Assembly: GCA_013350335.1 (NCBI GenBank)
Contig: CM023541.1
Coordinates: 40,664,739-40,728,738 of the forward strand
Reading direction: 5' to 3'
Source of the DNA: Chimonanthus salicifolius
Lineage: Eukaryota; Streptophyta; Magnoliopsida; Laurales; Calycanthaceae
DNA: 64,000 bases
The notes under the pieces were generated by a model that was not told where the DNA came from, did not search any database, and was given only the letters and a program-made list of their open reading frames with translations. Shown here in pieces: positions 1-64,000 of the stretch (positions within the stretch are counted from its first letter, which is position 1; each line of letters begins with the position of its first letter). Both the position numbers and the translations under genes were made by a program.

Positions 1-1404
1 GAGACAGGATTTGGGGAAAGAAAGAAAAAGAGAAATAAGAGGCACATGTGATTAAGGAAATTAGGGTAAAAGGAAGAGGGATAAGAAAACACGGGTATAC
101 GAAAGAAGGGATGGAAACAAAAGTGGGGAAAGAACAAAGGGAGCAGCGGAAATGGGAAAGAAAAGGAGACGTGAACAGAAGGGCGGCGAAAGTGGTAGAA
201 AAGGGAGGCTAGGGCGAAGGGAAATCGAGCGGAAGCTGGGTAAGGGCAGGATCTGGGTGGGACTCGTTTTTTTTTGTTTTTTTTGTTTTTTTTGTCGTTT
301 GGGTTTCTGGTGAAAGGGAGAAAGAGGCGAAAGGATGTTGGTCAGGCGCGGCTGAGCATGCGGTGGTGAGCTTGATAGAAGGAGAGATCTGGGTTTGTGC
401 CAAAAGGAGGGGTATAGAAAAGGGAGGGGAACAACGATGGAGGGCTACCTAGTGACAAGGGATACAGGATTGCAGAGCATGGCAATCTCTTCAGCAATGC
501 GGGCATGCAGAGAAGGTGTTGTGCAAGTGCGATGGTTCCCTTTCTTCTTTTTTGATAGAATCGAGACCATGGTCGTCCCTAATAATGCAGGGACCTGTCT
601 CTAAATAGGAATGTCTCTGTATAACAGAGATACAGAGAACTTTGCTCTTAACCAATTGATGCGGAACCAGACTGCAACTTGACAGGAAGAAGAAAAATAA
701 ATGATAAAGGAAAAATAGGAAAAGGCTATGCCTTGAATAATTTCATTGATTCATCGTGTGTTGTTTTTCTCAACCCATTACATAGCTTTATATAAAAAAA
801 CGAAATAAGGAAATCTAGGCTTAAATCTACACGGGATTAGAATCCCACACAAACTAGGAAACTTCCTAATTAATCCAAAATGAAAACAACAACTTGCTAA
901 TTGAAAAAAATTAAATAAGTAAATAAAAATAAATAGAAGTGAAGTCCAAGTAGGATTAGTGCATTCGTGTCCTACATCATCCTCGGTCTTTGGGCAACCA
1001 ATTAATATCTAACATACTTGTGGATATATACTATAATATGCTGGGAAGCCCCATCATTGATACATTTTGGATTATAGGATGCTTAACAATGGATTTTGGT
1101 TACATTGACGCAACAAAGACAGAATTAGTGTACATATATTTTGAAGTGTTTAAAAAAGTGTGCTAAGCAAGCCTTGTGCCTTAGGCTTCAGAAGCCCTTG
1201 GTACCTAAAATGTGCCTTGCACCTCGACGAAAACACATACAGGTGTGCATGTCTGAAGTAGCTACACCATCAAATCTACAATTCAAATAATAAATCAAAG
1301 CAACAAAGAAAATTACAAGAACAATATAGAACTAGATATACAACATCATAATTCACATATATCTGCTCCAAATGGAAGAATATATGCAGCAAAATTGATC
1401 TTAC
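1..1404. other. NRPC1 intron 16 (partial)
   Basis: No exon is found. Bases 1-240 are strongly purine-rich, with a T/G tract at 266-300. On the minus strand, 690-950 looks like the 3' half of an LTR: a TATATAAAGC box (near 790) followed by a GATGAATCAATGAAATTATT segment. No partner LTR or coding sequence was seen, so this is a weak call. Confidence 0.4.
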
Positions 1405-55510
<54,106 letters not shown>

Positions 55511-55664
55511 TTATGCTAGTTGCAGAAAACCGTAAGAAGAGAAGTTAAAACCAATGCCTCTTTAAACGTCAGATACTGCAAGAGAGGAGCAGCGAGCAGG
55601 CCGGACGAGAGACTGAGAGAGAAGAACAGTGAGAGTGAGAGAGAGAGCAGTGAGAGGTTTTACG

Positions 55665-55739
55665 GTTTAGGGCTTTGCGGCGGTTTTAAAAGAAACTGGG
55701 GCCTTTTTGTCTCGAATGCTGAAAACCTCACTAGGGTTT
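55665..55739 (-). promoter_or_regulatory. Telomere-like motifs upstream of NRPC1
   Basis: On the minus strand an AAACCCTA telo-box lies at 55732-55739, and a CCCTAAAC permutation at 55665-55672, about 155-230 bases upstream of the NRPC1 ATG. Telo-boxes are known in promoters of plant genes for the translation apparatus and its polymerases. Assignment as regulatory is inference. A CT-rich segment at 55605-55655 probably belongs to the 5' UTR. Confidence 0.4.
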
Positions 55740-57539
55740 TAGCACTGGAAGAAGCCGGGAGAATGGCTTGGGGGGAAGAACCATCGGCCAAGAAGGCAAG
55801 AACCAATGGTGACATTGGGTCGGGTTTTAGAACTTGCAGAATTTATCCGACCCATTTATCCGATCCGAGCCCGAACATTCAAAAATTTCTGAAGTATAAT
55901 ATTTTTGAACCATTTAATGTATTAATAAACTCCAACAGAATTATTTATAAATGACGAGGTCTAACTTGACCATTGTCTTATCTATGGAAAATTGTAAAGC
56001 ACATGTCTAAGTCTTAGTGCAACTCATTAGTGATAACATCAATTAAAAATCTTTTTTTTTTTTTAGTCATGAGAACCTTTCACTTATAATATATTATCAA
56101 TTTACCTATAAAATGATTGGTTAATATCAACATATCCATATTTCCCATATCAAATTAATGTTACTGAAAGATACAAATAACAATAAACTAACTCAACTTA
56201 TTAGATGAGTTTTCTTTTTTCTTACAAAGACTCTTATCTTTTAAATTTATTAAAGAGAAGCTTCTATGTTTTCTTCATGATTTTATAAAGGTGTCTATTT
56301 TTCAATAAATTAAAAAAAAAAAAAAACCTTTTAACTTAGTACACTAATGATTAATTAATTTTTACTTTGAGATTTTCTAGATGTAGATTGTGGAAGTCAT
56401 TTTGGGGTATACACTAGTTAATGAGTAGTGTTGATGGTTGGAGATTTTGACAAAAAGCCTAAAATACTCAATGATCAGCAAGGAAAATCAATTTCAATCC
56501 AACAATCCAAGTAATTTTAATCACAAGTACCCAAGTAAACAACATCTATTGGGTGCAAGGGATATAAAATAGTTGAGAGTGTAATATCATGACCTGGCAA
56601 TTATGTTAATTAATGTGTTTATGGACTTAAAACATACTTTCTAACAGGTTAAAATTAAAGAACTCACTTTTTAAAAAGTCCAAGTTTGACCCAATTTGAA
56701 CTAATTAACTCACCAATCTAACTCCTCAAAGTCAGAGGGACAAAATAGGTTTTTGACATTTTTATAGATAATATCATATTTAATTATTTTAAAAATTGTG
56801 TATAGTGATCCAAAAACTCTATTGTTATATAAAAGCACCAATTTGAAATATTTAGACTTTCAAACTTTCACATAGGAGATTTCAAAACATATTCGAACTT
56901 TGAACGATTTTTCAAAAAGTTTACGTGGAAAAAGACCCCTTTTGCAAAGCCCCAATTTTAAAATACCATCGAACGTTGAAACCCGATGAAAATCATTTTG
57001 CATTTAATTAGTAATTTTTTTGATACTTACGTGTTTTCAAAATTTTGTTTCGAGATCTAAGACACTTGATATTTGATATCAACTTCTCAAAATCTGAGCC
57101 ATTGATTAATTAGAGGCAATGTTTTACTAAAATAAACATGTTTTTTTGCTTCAAGACTCTTCCAAAGCCTTGTGTCTAGCCTATTCTCAAGATTTTGGAC
57201 AATCTTAAGGTTAGATTACCTCAATGGGACCCCATTACCCGCCCTTTAAATAATTTGCACAGTAAATTTCAAACTTTATAAAACACTCTAAAGAAAGTTT
57301 CGAGCTGTGAGATTCAGACGTTCTGAGTTATTCTATGGATTTTTCTCTTATTTTCTGAGTCTGTGAGCCAATCGAGACTTATCTCTGAAGGACTAGAGAT
57401 CTACTGCTTCAGAAGCACCGAGACCCATATTTTGAAACTTTCGAAGTTTAGCACAGTGGCTCCGAAACCACTAGATTGTTGTGTTTTAAGGATTCTGAAA
57501 TCCTTTGTCTCGGAAGTTTCGAGCCAAAGCTTAATGATG

Positions 57540-58240
57540 TAACTACAATGGTGTGGAAGCCCTAGTCCAAACTCTAATCTTAATGACATAACACTAGCCA
57601 ATCAAATCGAATCACAAAAATTACATCCAATCGAAATTTGCCACCTAAGACATATGATTCTTTTTAACTAGTCAAACATCAAGCTACCATGAGCCAACAC
57701 CTCCACTTGGATGAATGGTAAAACTTGTTGAAGATGAGTTCCACATGCCAAGGGAGAAGGGAGTCAACCAATGATATGTTACCATGTTGGAATGATGACG
57801 TGGCTCGACCAATCAACAAGCTCCACATCCATGCACCAATGCAAAAATCCTAGATGGATTGAGAGTTCCACAAGAAGTTGAAGTTGATCCTTTTGCAAGT
57901 CCACATGCCAAATGAGAGAGTTTCGCGTGCCAATTGAGATAAGTTTTAGCTAATTGGAGAAAAAATCGGCTTATGCACCTCCATCCATATGAATTTCGTT
58001 TTCCCACTTTGGTTCTAGGGTTTTGACATAGCAACCCCTTAAGTAGGGTCCATCATGCTCTCTAGTGGCCCCCGAGCCCTTGGGTAGAGTCCACATTCAT
58101 TAAGGACTCCATTTTGAATCTCAAATTGGATAGTTTAGCCCATGTTTACGACAATCAAAATGCCCGTATAAATTCAAGGCAATGACTAAGATTACATCTT
58201 CATTCTCCTCATTTGTGATGTCTCCATCAGTTAAGCATGG
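57540..58240 (-). repeat. LTR-like dispersed repeat (copy 2)
   Basis: Related along its length to 15140-15800: both carry GTGGAAGCC, TAACACYARCCAAT, GAATTTCGTTTTCC-like, CTAGGGTTTT and AGCAACCCCTTA-like words in the same order and end with a TCTTCATYCTCC segment before GATGTCTCCATCA / TATGCCCCCATCA. No coding capacity. Probably part of an LTR retrotransposon, orientation inferred from the promoter-like box of copy 1. Confidence 0.6.
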
Positions 58241-60000
58241 CTTGGTGCATTGAGCTCAATGGACTAAGTCTTAGTGATTTGATGGGCCAAGGCCCAATGA
58301 GTGCAGTAGGTCTTAACTATTTTTGCCCAAGTCAAGTTTTATGGAACTTTATACTAATATCGATGCTTGTATATTTTCAACATCTACATGCAATCTCATT
58401 CTTTTGCATACCAAAACTCTGTAAATTAAAGAAAAAGACAATGTAGAACAACAATCTCATGAATAATTGGAGGCTTGCTCAAGTGAATCAAAGGCCAATA
58501 AAAGTATAGGACGAGTCTAGCGAGAAAGAGTCATGTGTATTCAAGAAGACATTCTCTAGTAATATAACCTCATATCAACTTTTATAAATTTAATCCTTAT
58601 TTTCTTACTGCTAGTGTTTATTAATTTTATGTGTTTTAAAAACTTCAAAAATCTACTTGCAGTGATGAGTATTTTTAACAGTGTATTTAAAGTGTCACAT
58701 GAAAAAAGAAAGAAGAATGAGAAGGTTTTGTATGAAAGTTTAGTTGACTTCATAAATGTGAAACTATCAGAAATATTTATGACTTTGTCTGACATTTCCT
58801 CTCCTTATAAGTGCAAATGCGCATGTGGTGACGTGGCTTAATGTAGTTGTGGCCAAGCAAGAGCATGAAATTGAGCTCAAGGTTGAGGCTAGGTAGGTGG
58901 GCCTATACGCCTAATGAGCTTAGGCCATAACTGTTATTTACAAAGCACAAGTTCGTCATCCTTCATTTTCCTAAGTGGTATATCGGCCAAAATATCTTTG
59001 GTTTTTGAACACTGAGATATCTCGTCCGATATGCACTTTATTAGCGATACAGATGAGATATCGGTTGATACGGTGAGATCTCGTCAATATCAGTCGATAC
59101 GATTTTAAACCACTGGTTTTTGTCCCACAAAAATCAAGAGAGAGATATATCAGCCGACAATATGAGCGTTTTTTTACCCCTGATTTTCCTCATGAGATAA
59201 ATGAAAATAAATAAAGTCTTTCCTAGTCATTATCCTTTTCCCCCTTAATGTTTTAACTAAGATATTTATGGGAGGTGATTATTGAGATTACTTAGGAATC
59301 TCTATTTAAAGAATATTTTAGTAGAGTTGCTATTTTATACTTCATCCATCTCATTTTACTTGTTTCATTTTAAAATTTTGATTTTTTTAAATAATGCTCT
59401 TAAAAAGTTTATGAACTCCTCTCCAATAGTAGATAGATAAAGAAAGGATAAAAATGATAGATATTGCACATCTGACAACTAAATTGGAACATTAATTATA
59501 TACAAACACTTATATATCTTCTTTAAATAAGTACAAATTAGAATAGTAATTTTATAAATTGTATGGCTTATAAAGTATACTAGAAAAACAAGCCATTTTT
59601 GATAGTGTAGTTGAAGAGTATTAGGTCCATTGAGTCTGTAGTATATGGAACTCTGTCCATCAACAGACTTAATATGTAAGGATCTTCGAGTAACATAATA
59701 TATTAATATAATTTTGTTTTATCCATTTAAATTTTATTTATCTAGCTATTATCTTTATTCAAAAGCCTTAATTTTGAGATTTTTTTTTAACTACCGTTGT
59801 GATTGATTGATCAATGGCTTGGGGGTATCTTAAAGATGCCACCTGTAAGTTTTTGGTATTCTCGTCTTCATCTTTCCATCTTATTCTTTCCGAGTCTACG
59901 AGATTTTCAGTACTTTTGGGCTGCAAAGTGCAAAGGGCAAAAAAGGCCCTTAATTCTTTCTGTTGAAGCAGCATCAATCTCTTGTTGTCGTCTGAGAGAG

Positions 60001-60087
60001 ATGGACGACTACACTCGGGAGATGATGGACCTGAAGACCCTCGTCACCCGCACGCTCGAGAAGAAAGGGGTTCTCGCCAAGATCAGG
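60001..60087 (+). CDS. TON1: TONNEAU1 exon 1 (start codon)
   Basis: Encodes the first 29 residues, MDDYTREMMDL, TLVTRTLEKKGVLAKIR, essentially the N-terminus of plant TON1 proteins as recalled. TON1 is a small acidic cytoskeletal protein related to human FOP/FGFR1OP. It works with TRM proteins and PP2A in the TTP complex that sets up the preprophase band and orders cortical microtubules. The ATG is at 60001; the donor AGG|GTACGC leaves in phase 0. A TGGGCT (site II-like) motif lies at 59917-59922, 80 bases upstream, which may be a promoter element. Confidence 0.93.
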
Positions 60088-63000
60088 GTACGCCTAATCC
60101 GCCCCATTCTTTTCCTTCACATTTTTTTTGTTCCTACTTACTTTTTTTTTTAAAAAAAAAAAAATGCTCCGTCTATATGGAAATGCAAGTTTTTTTTTTT
60201 TCTGGTAGATATCTATCTAAACAAAAATTAGTAAACGCCATTTTCATTTTTAGTTAGAAAATGCCTTTTTCTTCTTCAAGATCGGGGCACGCCCTTTTCT
60301 CCTTAATTCGTCCTTATTCTCTCTTTCTCTCTCTCTCCAACTTCATTCCATCCGGATATGTGGAAACAAAAGTACATTAAATAACTATTTATGACGAAAA
60401 GATTGAAACCATCATTTATTTTGTTAAAAATTGTTTTTTTTTTTGCACATTCTTTTCAATGCACTCACCTGGAGCCTAGAAAATGCCTGTTTCTCTCAAA
60501 ACTTTTTTTTAATGATATCGACAATCATATAATTTCTGAAGTTTTTTTTTTTTTAAATGGTGTGACAAGCGTTTCTCTCTCTGTCTCTACCTCTCTCTCA
60601 TGAAATTTTATGGAGATGGAAATGAAAAAGTAAAATTTGGCATTCCATTTGTGCTTCCTACCAGAGTGAAATCGAGTTTAAATTGATGGGGAAGTGGGTC
60701 TTGTTTGTGTATATATTTCTTTCTTCATCAATCAAATGTAGGTGATTTATTGGTATCGAGTAGTTGCATTCTCGTGATTTATTGGTATCAAGTAGTTGCA
60801 TTCTCTAGGGTTGAAGCTCAGCAGTTTAGTCGAATGACACTTGGGGTTGATGGTTGCCTGTTGGAAGAAAAGAAAGGAACACAATTGGGTTGTTATGAAT
60901 TATGATAGTGTGAGTGGAGATGACACCAATAAATCCTAAATATCAAAAAATGAAGATGAATAAAGCCATATTTCTACCAATTTAATTAGCTAGTCATGTT
61001 TGGATTGTAATTTGTTTGAAATACTAAATTATTGAGGTTGTTGGAGTGAGAGTTGAAGTAAATATGGGTAAGTTAGGCTCTGCTTGGAAATTCTTGGAAG
61101 AAAACCATTGTTGGCCAGAGAATGGTTGAGCACTTTTTTTTTTAAAAATACTGTTTTCCTAAAAAGTGCTTTCCTTTCTCTGAATCCAAATAGAGCCTTG
61201 AATTGAACATGGATTGTCTTTCCTGCAAGAGCAATTAAGGAAGCTTCAATCATGTAAGATGCAGAAGCACTTTAGCAAGAGGGAAGATTTTTCTTTAAAT
61301 GATTTAAGATAGTAGTAGATAACTCAAGGTGAAAGGGAAGGTCAATAATAAGTGTTATGTGACAACCCCTTATTTGGCATGCAAATTGGCATGAGTGTTC
61401 GCCTTTATTGGAAAATCAAAGGAAATCCATCATTCCTTTAGTTTCACTTGAAACCTCTTTTGCTATTTCCTTGATAAGCCTAGACATTTTACCCCAAAAC
61501 TCGTTTGGACTCAATCATCACCTCACACTTCATTTCTTAGCAATTTATCGTTGAACATTACTGCTTTTTCCCTTTTCAAAGTCCTCCACATAATTTTAGG
61601 AGGGCCTTTTGTTGTACCTGCAATTTGATCCAACCATATATGTCCAAAAACCCAATTCAAGATATGGTAGAATACAAAGAAGACGAAAGATTGGGAGAAT
61701 TACGAAATGGCGCAAAAAGCGGCAAACGAAGTTGTAAGTAAAGCCAAATATGAAGCCGACAATGACACATATGCAAAATTAGGAACAAAAGAGGGTTAAA
61801 AAGGTATTTATAGACATGTTAAGGTGCGAGGCCAAAGCTGTAGAGATCTTGACCACACAAGATGCATTAAAGATGAAACTTAAAGGGTCTTAGTTAAAGA
61901 CAATGAAAGAAAGAGTAGGTGAGAAATGTATTTTCGTGATATTTTGAATTTTCAATTTGAAAGTGAAGCTAATATAGAAGGAATGGCACTCAATGATGTT
62001 TTGTCCTCTCAATAAGAGAGATACCTCTATTTGTAAAAGAAATGTTACAAATTACTGCATGATTGTCTCTCTTAATTAGGAAATTACAAGAAGAAAATCT
62101 CCTAATCAACTCTCTATACATGGAAATATCATAACGCTTGAGACGTCAAAATTGTGCATTATACATTATATCACTTCTTTTGTTTAATTTTTGTTAGAGT
62201 AATCAACATCCTATCTGCATCTTACTGCAAATCCTACAAGTCCTTGAGAATCCTGAATATTCCTTAGAATTGGATGACACAATTATTTGTTCTGATGTTG
62301 CAGGTATTGCCTTTTGGGTTTTGTTGCTGAGTTGTTTTTGACTTTTTTATTTTTCTTTTTTTGAACTTCTTCTTTGACCAATTTGCTCCTACTATACTTT
62401 TTTTTTTCTCTATATTATTTGTAAACATTTCGAGAAAGGAATCTATTTGATGGTTGAGGAATTTTTGACGAAGATTGGTGGCTTGTTTTTGGGTCTTCAA
62501 GTTTGTTAGTGTTTTACCAAATTCGTTAGCTGATTTTGCTACTTCATGGAGGATTGGAGAGCCTCTTGTAGGTGAATGGTGATGTTTTTTTTTGAAAGAT
62601 AGGTGAATGGTGATGTTGAAGCTGCCTTCTTGCTCTTTGGTTGGTTTTGTAAGAAAGGAACAAGCAAATGATCACAGAAATATTTGCCACTTTCTCCATA
62701 GGCTTTTCGAATGCCAAACGTAGAACTGTCTTTTCAGCAATAGCTAATTTAGAATTTATCTTTCAAAAAAATAGCTAATTTAGAATTTATAAAACTGCCA
62801 AGATATGTTTCTTTGTGATTTGGATTGGAAGAATTGATGGACATGAATCCTCACTTGGAATTAGCTTGGGACATGGGCTGATCCATTACACAAACAACCC
62901 AAATTTTAAACATTTCATCATGTTCACTTTAGAAGGAATTCGACTTAAAAATTGCAACTTTACTATCTAGTGGATTTTTTGTTGTCCACCAATAGAGGTC

Positions 63001-63360
63001 TGTCTGTTTACAATTCCTCTACTAATTCTTCTAAGTTGCCTTGATTTTACTGCTTCATGATGGAGGATTTCATAAAAAGGTAGTAGTCTCATTAGTGATT
63101 ATAATGATATGATCATAGTAGTTGTTAATTTTCATTTAAATAATTGTTAGTTAATTTAGATGTTTGTTGTTATTCTTGGCCTTTTAAACATTTGCACTTC
63201 TCCATTTCACTTGAGTATATTAGTTATCCAAGGGTTTTTAGCATATTTTCTGGTCGACTTTTTACCAATGAATCATATGTTGGAATGTCTTAACCTTTAC
63301 ATCACTATTTTTTTTTTTTTTTGAATTTACCCTTTATATCACTATTGACTTTCTTGTTAG
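60088..63360 (+). other. TON1 intron 1
   Basis: GTACGC to TTGTTAG, 3.27 kb, T-rich. It includes a short Tourist-like MITE and three poly(A)/poly(T) micro-insertions with duplicated flanks (see findings). No other gene seen. Confidence 0.7.
61076..61197. mobile_element. Possible Tourist-like MITE
   Basis: GGCTCTGCTTGGAA at 61076 is matched by the inverted TCCAAATAGAGCC ending at 61197. The flanks TTA (left) and TTG (right) would be a PIF/Harbinger TTA duplication with one change. 122 bases, non-coding. Confidence 0.5.
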
Positions 63361-63493
63361 GCTGAGCTTAGGGCAAGTGTCTTCGAGGCTATTGAGGAAG
63401 AGGACCAGGCAATTGAAAATGAAGATGGTTTACCTCCTGCATTACTTGGTTGTTGCAATGATCGAGCCAAGCAATTGCATCTTTCTCCTTCAG
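63361..63493 (+). CDS. TON1: TONNEAU1 exon 2
   Basis: Encodes residues 30-73 plus one base: AELRASVFEAIEEEDQAIEN, then PPALLGCCNDRAKQLHLSPS. This continues exon 1 exactly as in known TON1 proteins. The acceptor is CTTGTTAG, the donor TCAG|GTTCC. The following exon (expected GRLLSALICEYLDW with the LisH-like part) is not in the window, so only about 73 of roughly 260 residues are present. Intron 1 is 3.27 kb. Confidence 0.93.
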
Positions 63494-64000
63494 GTTCCTT
63501 ATAATGTCTTTCCAATGTTAACATATCACATAAGGTTATTTGTGTCATTTAAAAGTTGTTAGGTATGCTAGAATTTCTTTCTAGTATAATAGTTCCTGTA
63601 TAACTTCTTTTGATGATGATGATGGTTGTGTTTGGCTGGGGGAAGTCAGGAGACTTCTTTTGGAGAACCTTGAGTTCTCCTATTTTGAAGATAATGGGAG
63701 GAGAAAGTGGGGCCCACATAAATATATACTTCTCACTTCTCCTCTCCCAGGAGAATGTGGTTGTCTCCACCCTTAGCAGGAGACACTCATCTTCTTCTTA
63801 GTTCTCCTACTCCAGGAGACACTAGGAGAAGTCTCATACTTTAAGTTCCCCTATCCAAACACAACCGATGATGATGGTGAATATGTATTTGTTGTAATTT
63901 GTAATTAGAGAACACGATATACTTCAACAACTAAAACAATTAGGTGGGTAAAACGCTGGAAGATAGCAAGATGAAGACATGCTTGGGAGCCGAAAATGAT
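63494..64000 (+). other. TON1 intron 2 (partial)
   Basis: Begins GTTCCTTATAATG. It contains one MITE and a small GATGAT microsatellite; no further exon before the window ends. Confidence 0.7.
63624..63866. mobile_element. MITE with 23-base inverted repeats
   Basis: GGTTGTGTTTGGCTGGGGGA at the left end is matched by the complement of the right end (GGTTGTGTTTGGATAGGGGA). It is flanked by GATGATGAT on both sides (63615-63623, 63867-63875). A nine-base duplication would fit a Mutator-type element, though the flank is itself a GAT microsatellite. 243 bases, non-coding, in TON1 intron 2. Confidence 0.8.

Larger units (their letters stand above)
55511..60000. other. Intergenic region between divergent NRPC1 and TON1
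   Basis: About 4.5 kb separates the two start codons. Besides the telo-box motifs next to NRPC1, it holds AT-rich DNA, an LTR-like dispersed repeat (57540-58240, separate entry) and, at 58975-59170, a patch of repeated GATATC/ATATCGG-type words of the kind often seen in plant MITE-like repeats. No convincing gene is seen. Confidence 0.6.

Noticed and set aside
55520..55954. 144-codon plus-strand open frame starting near the NRPC1 start codon
   Set aside because: It is antisense to the NRPC1 5' UTR and promoter, rich in Arg/Glu/Ser from a purine tract, and shows no known domain.

Overview
This is nuclear DNA of a flowering plant: exons are short and GT/AG-bounded, introns are very large, and the repeats (plant L1-type LINEs with a C-terminal RNase H, Ty1/copia, hAT, TRIM elements, MITEs) are typical of angiosperms with transposon-rich introns. 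The species cannot be named from the sequence alone.

Two host genes are present, transcribed divergently. Most of the window (positions 1 to 55510, minus strand) is the 5' part of the gene for the largest subunit of RNA polymerase III (NRPC1/RPC1). Sixteen coding exons can be joined without any frame break. They encode the first 820 residues, from the initiator Met to the funnel region just before the bridge helix. The rest of the gene lies off the left edge. On the plus strand, 60001 onward is the 5' part of a TONNEAU1 (TON1) gene: two exons and 73 complete codons, continuing off the right edge. About 4.5 kb of repeat-bearing intergenic DNA separates the two start codons.

The NRPC1 exons add up to only 2.46 kb of 54 kb. 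The introns are packed with transposons: intron 4 is 12.8 kb, intron 12 is 9.5 kb, intron 11 is 8.1 kb, intron 13 is 7.6 kb and intron 7 is 6.3 kb. By region (left to right): 3.4-5.0 kb, a TRIM and a LINE fragment; 7.4-10.4 kb, a 5'-truncated LINE with 12-bp target duplications and a nested LTR, then a LINE tail split by a TRIM-like element with inverted LTRs; 11.7-12.5 kb, a long-TIR non-autonomous element; 12.5-13.1 kb, a LINE tail; 14.2-22 kb, an LTR-like repeat and three LINEs, one carrying a TRIM and a hAT-derived insert; 23.6-30.3 kb, LINEs in both orientations; 32.3-32.8 kb, a complete TRIM; 34.6-37.4 kb, decayed LINE and LTR material; 39.4-49.1 kb, a three-layer nest (LINE > copia > hAT); 50.6-51.5 kb, a LINE 5' part; 52.7-54.0 kb, a TRIM and a solo LTR.

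No element ORF is fully intact. The hAT transposase comes closest, with four reconstructable exons and only two nonsense codons. The most unusual items are the inverted-LTR TRIM chimera (9481-10063), four ultra-short poly(A)/poly(T) insertions flanked by direct repeats, and the long-TIR element with an internal duplication.
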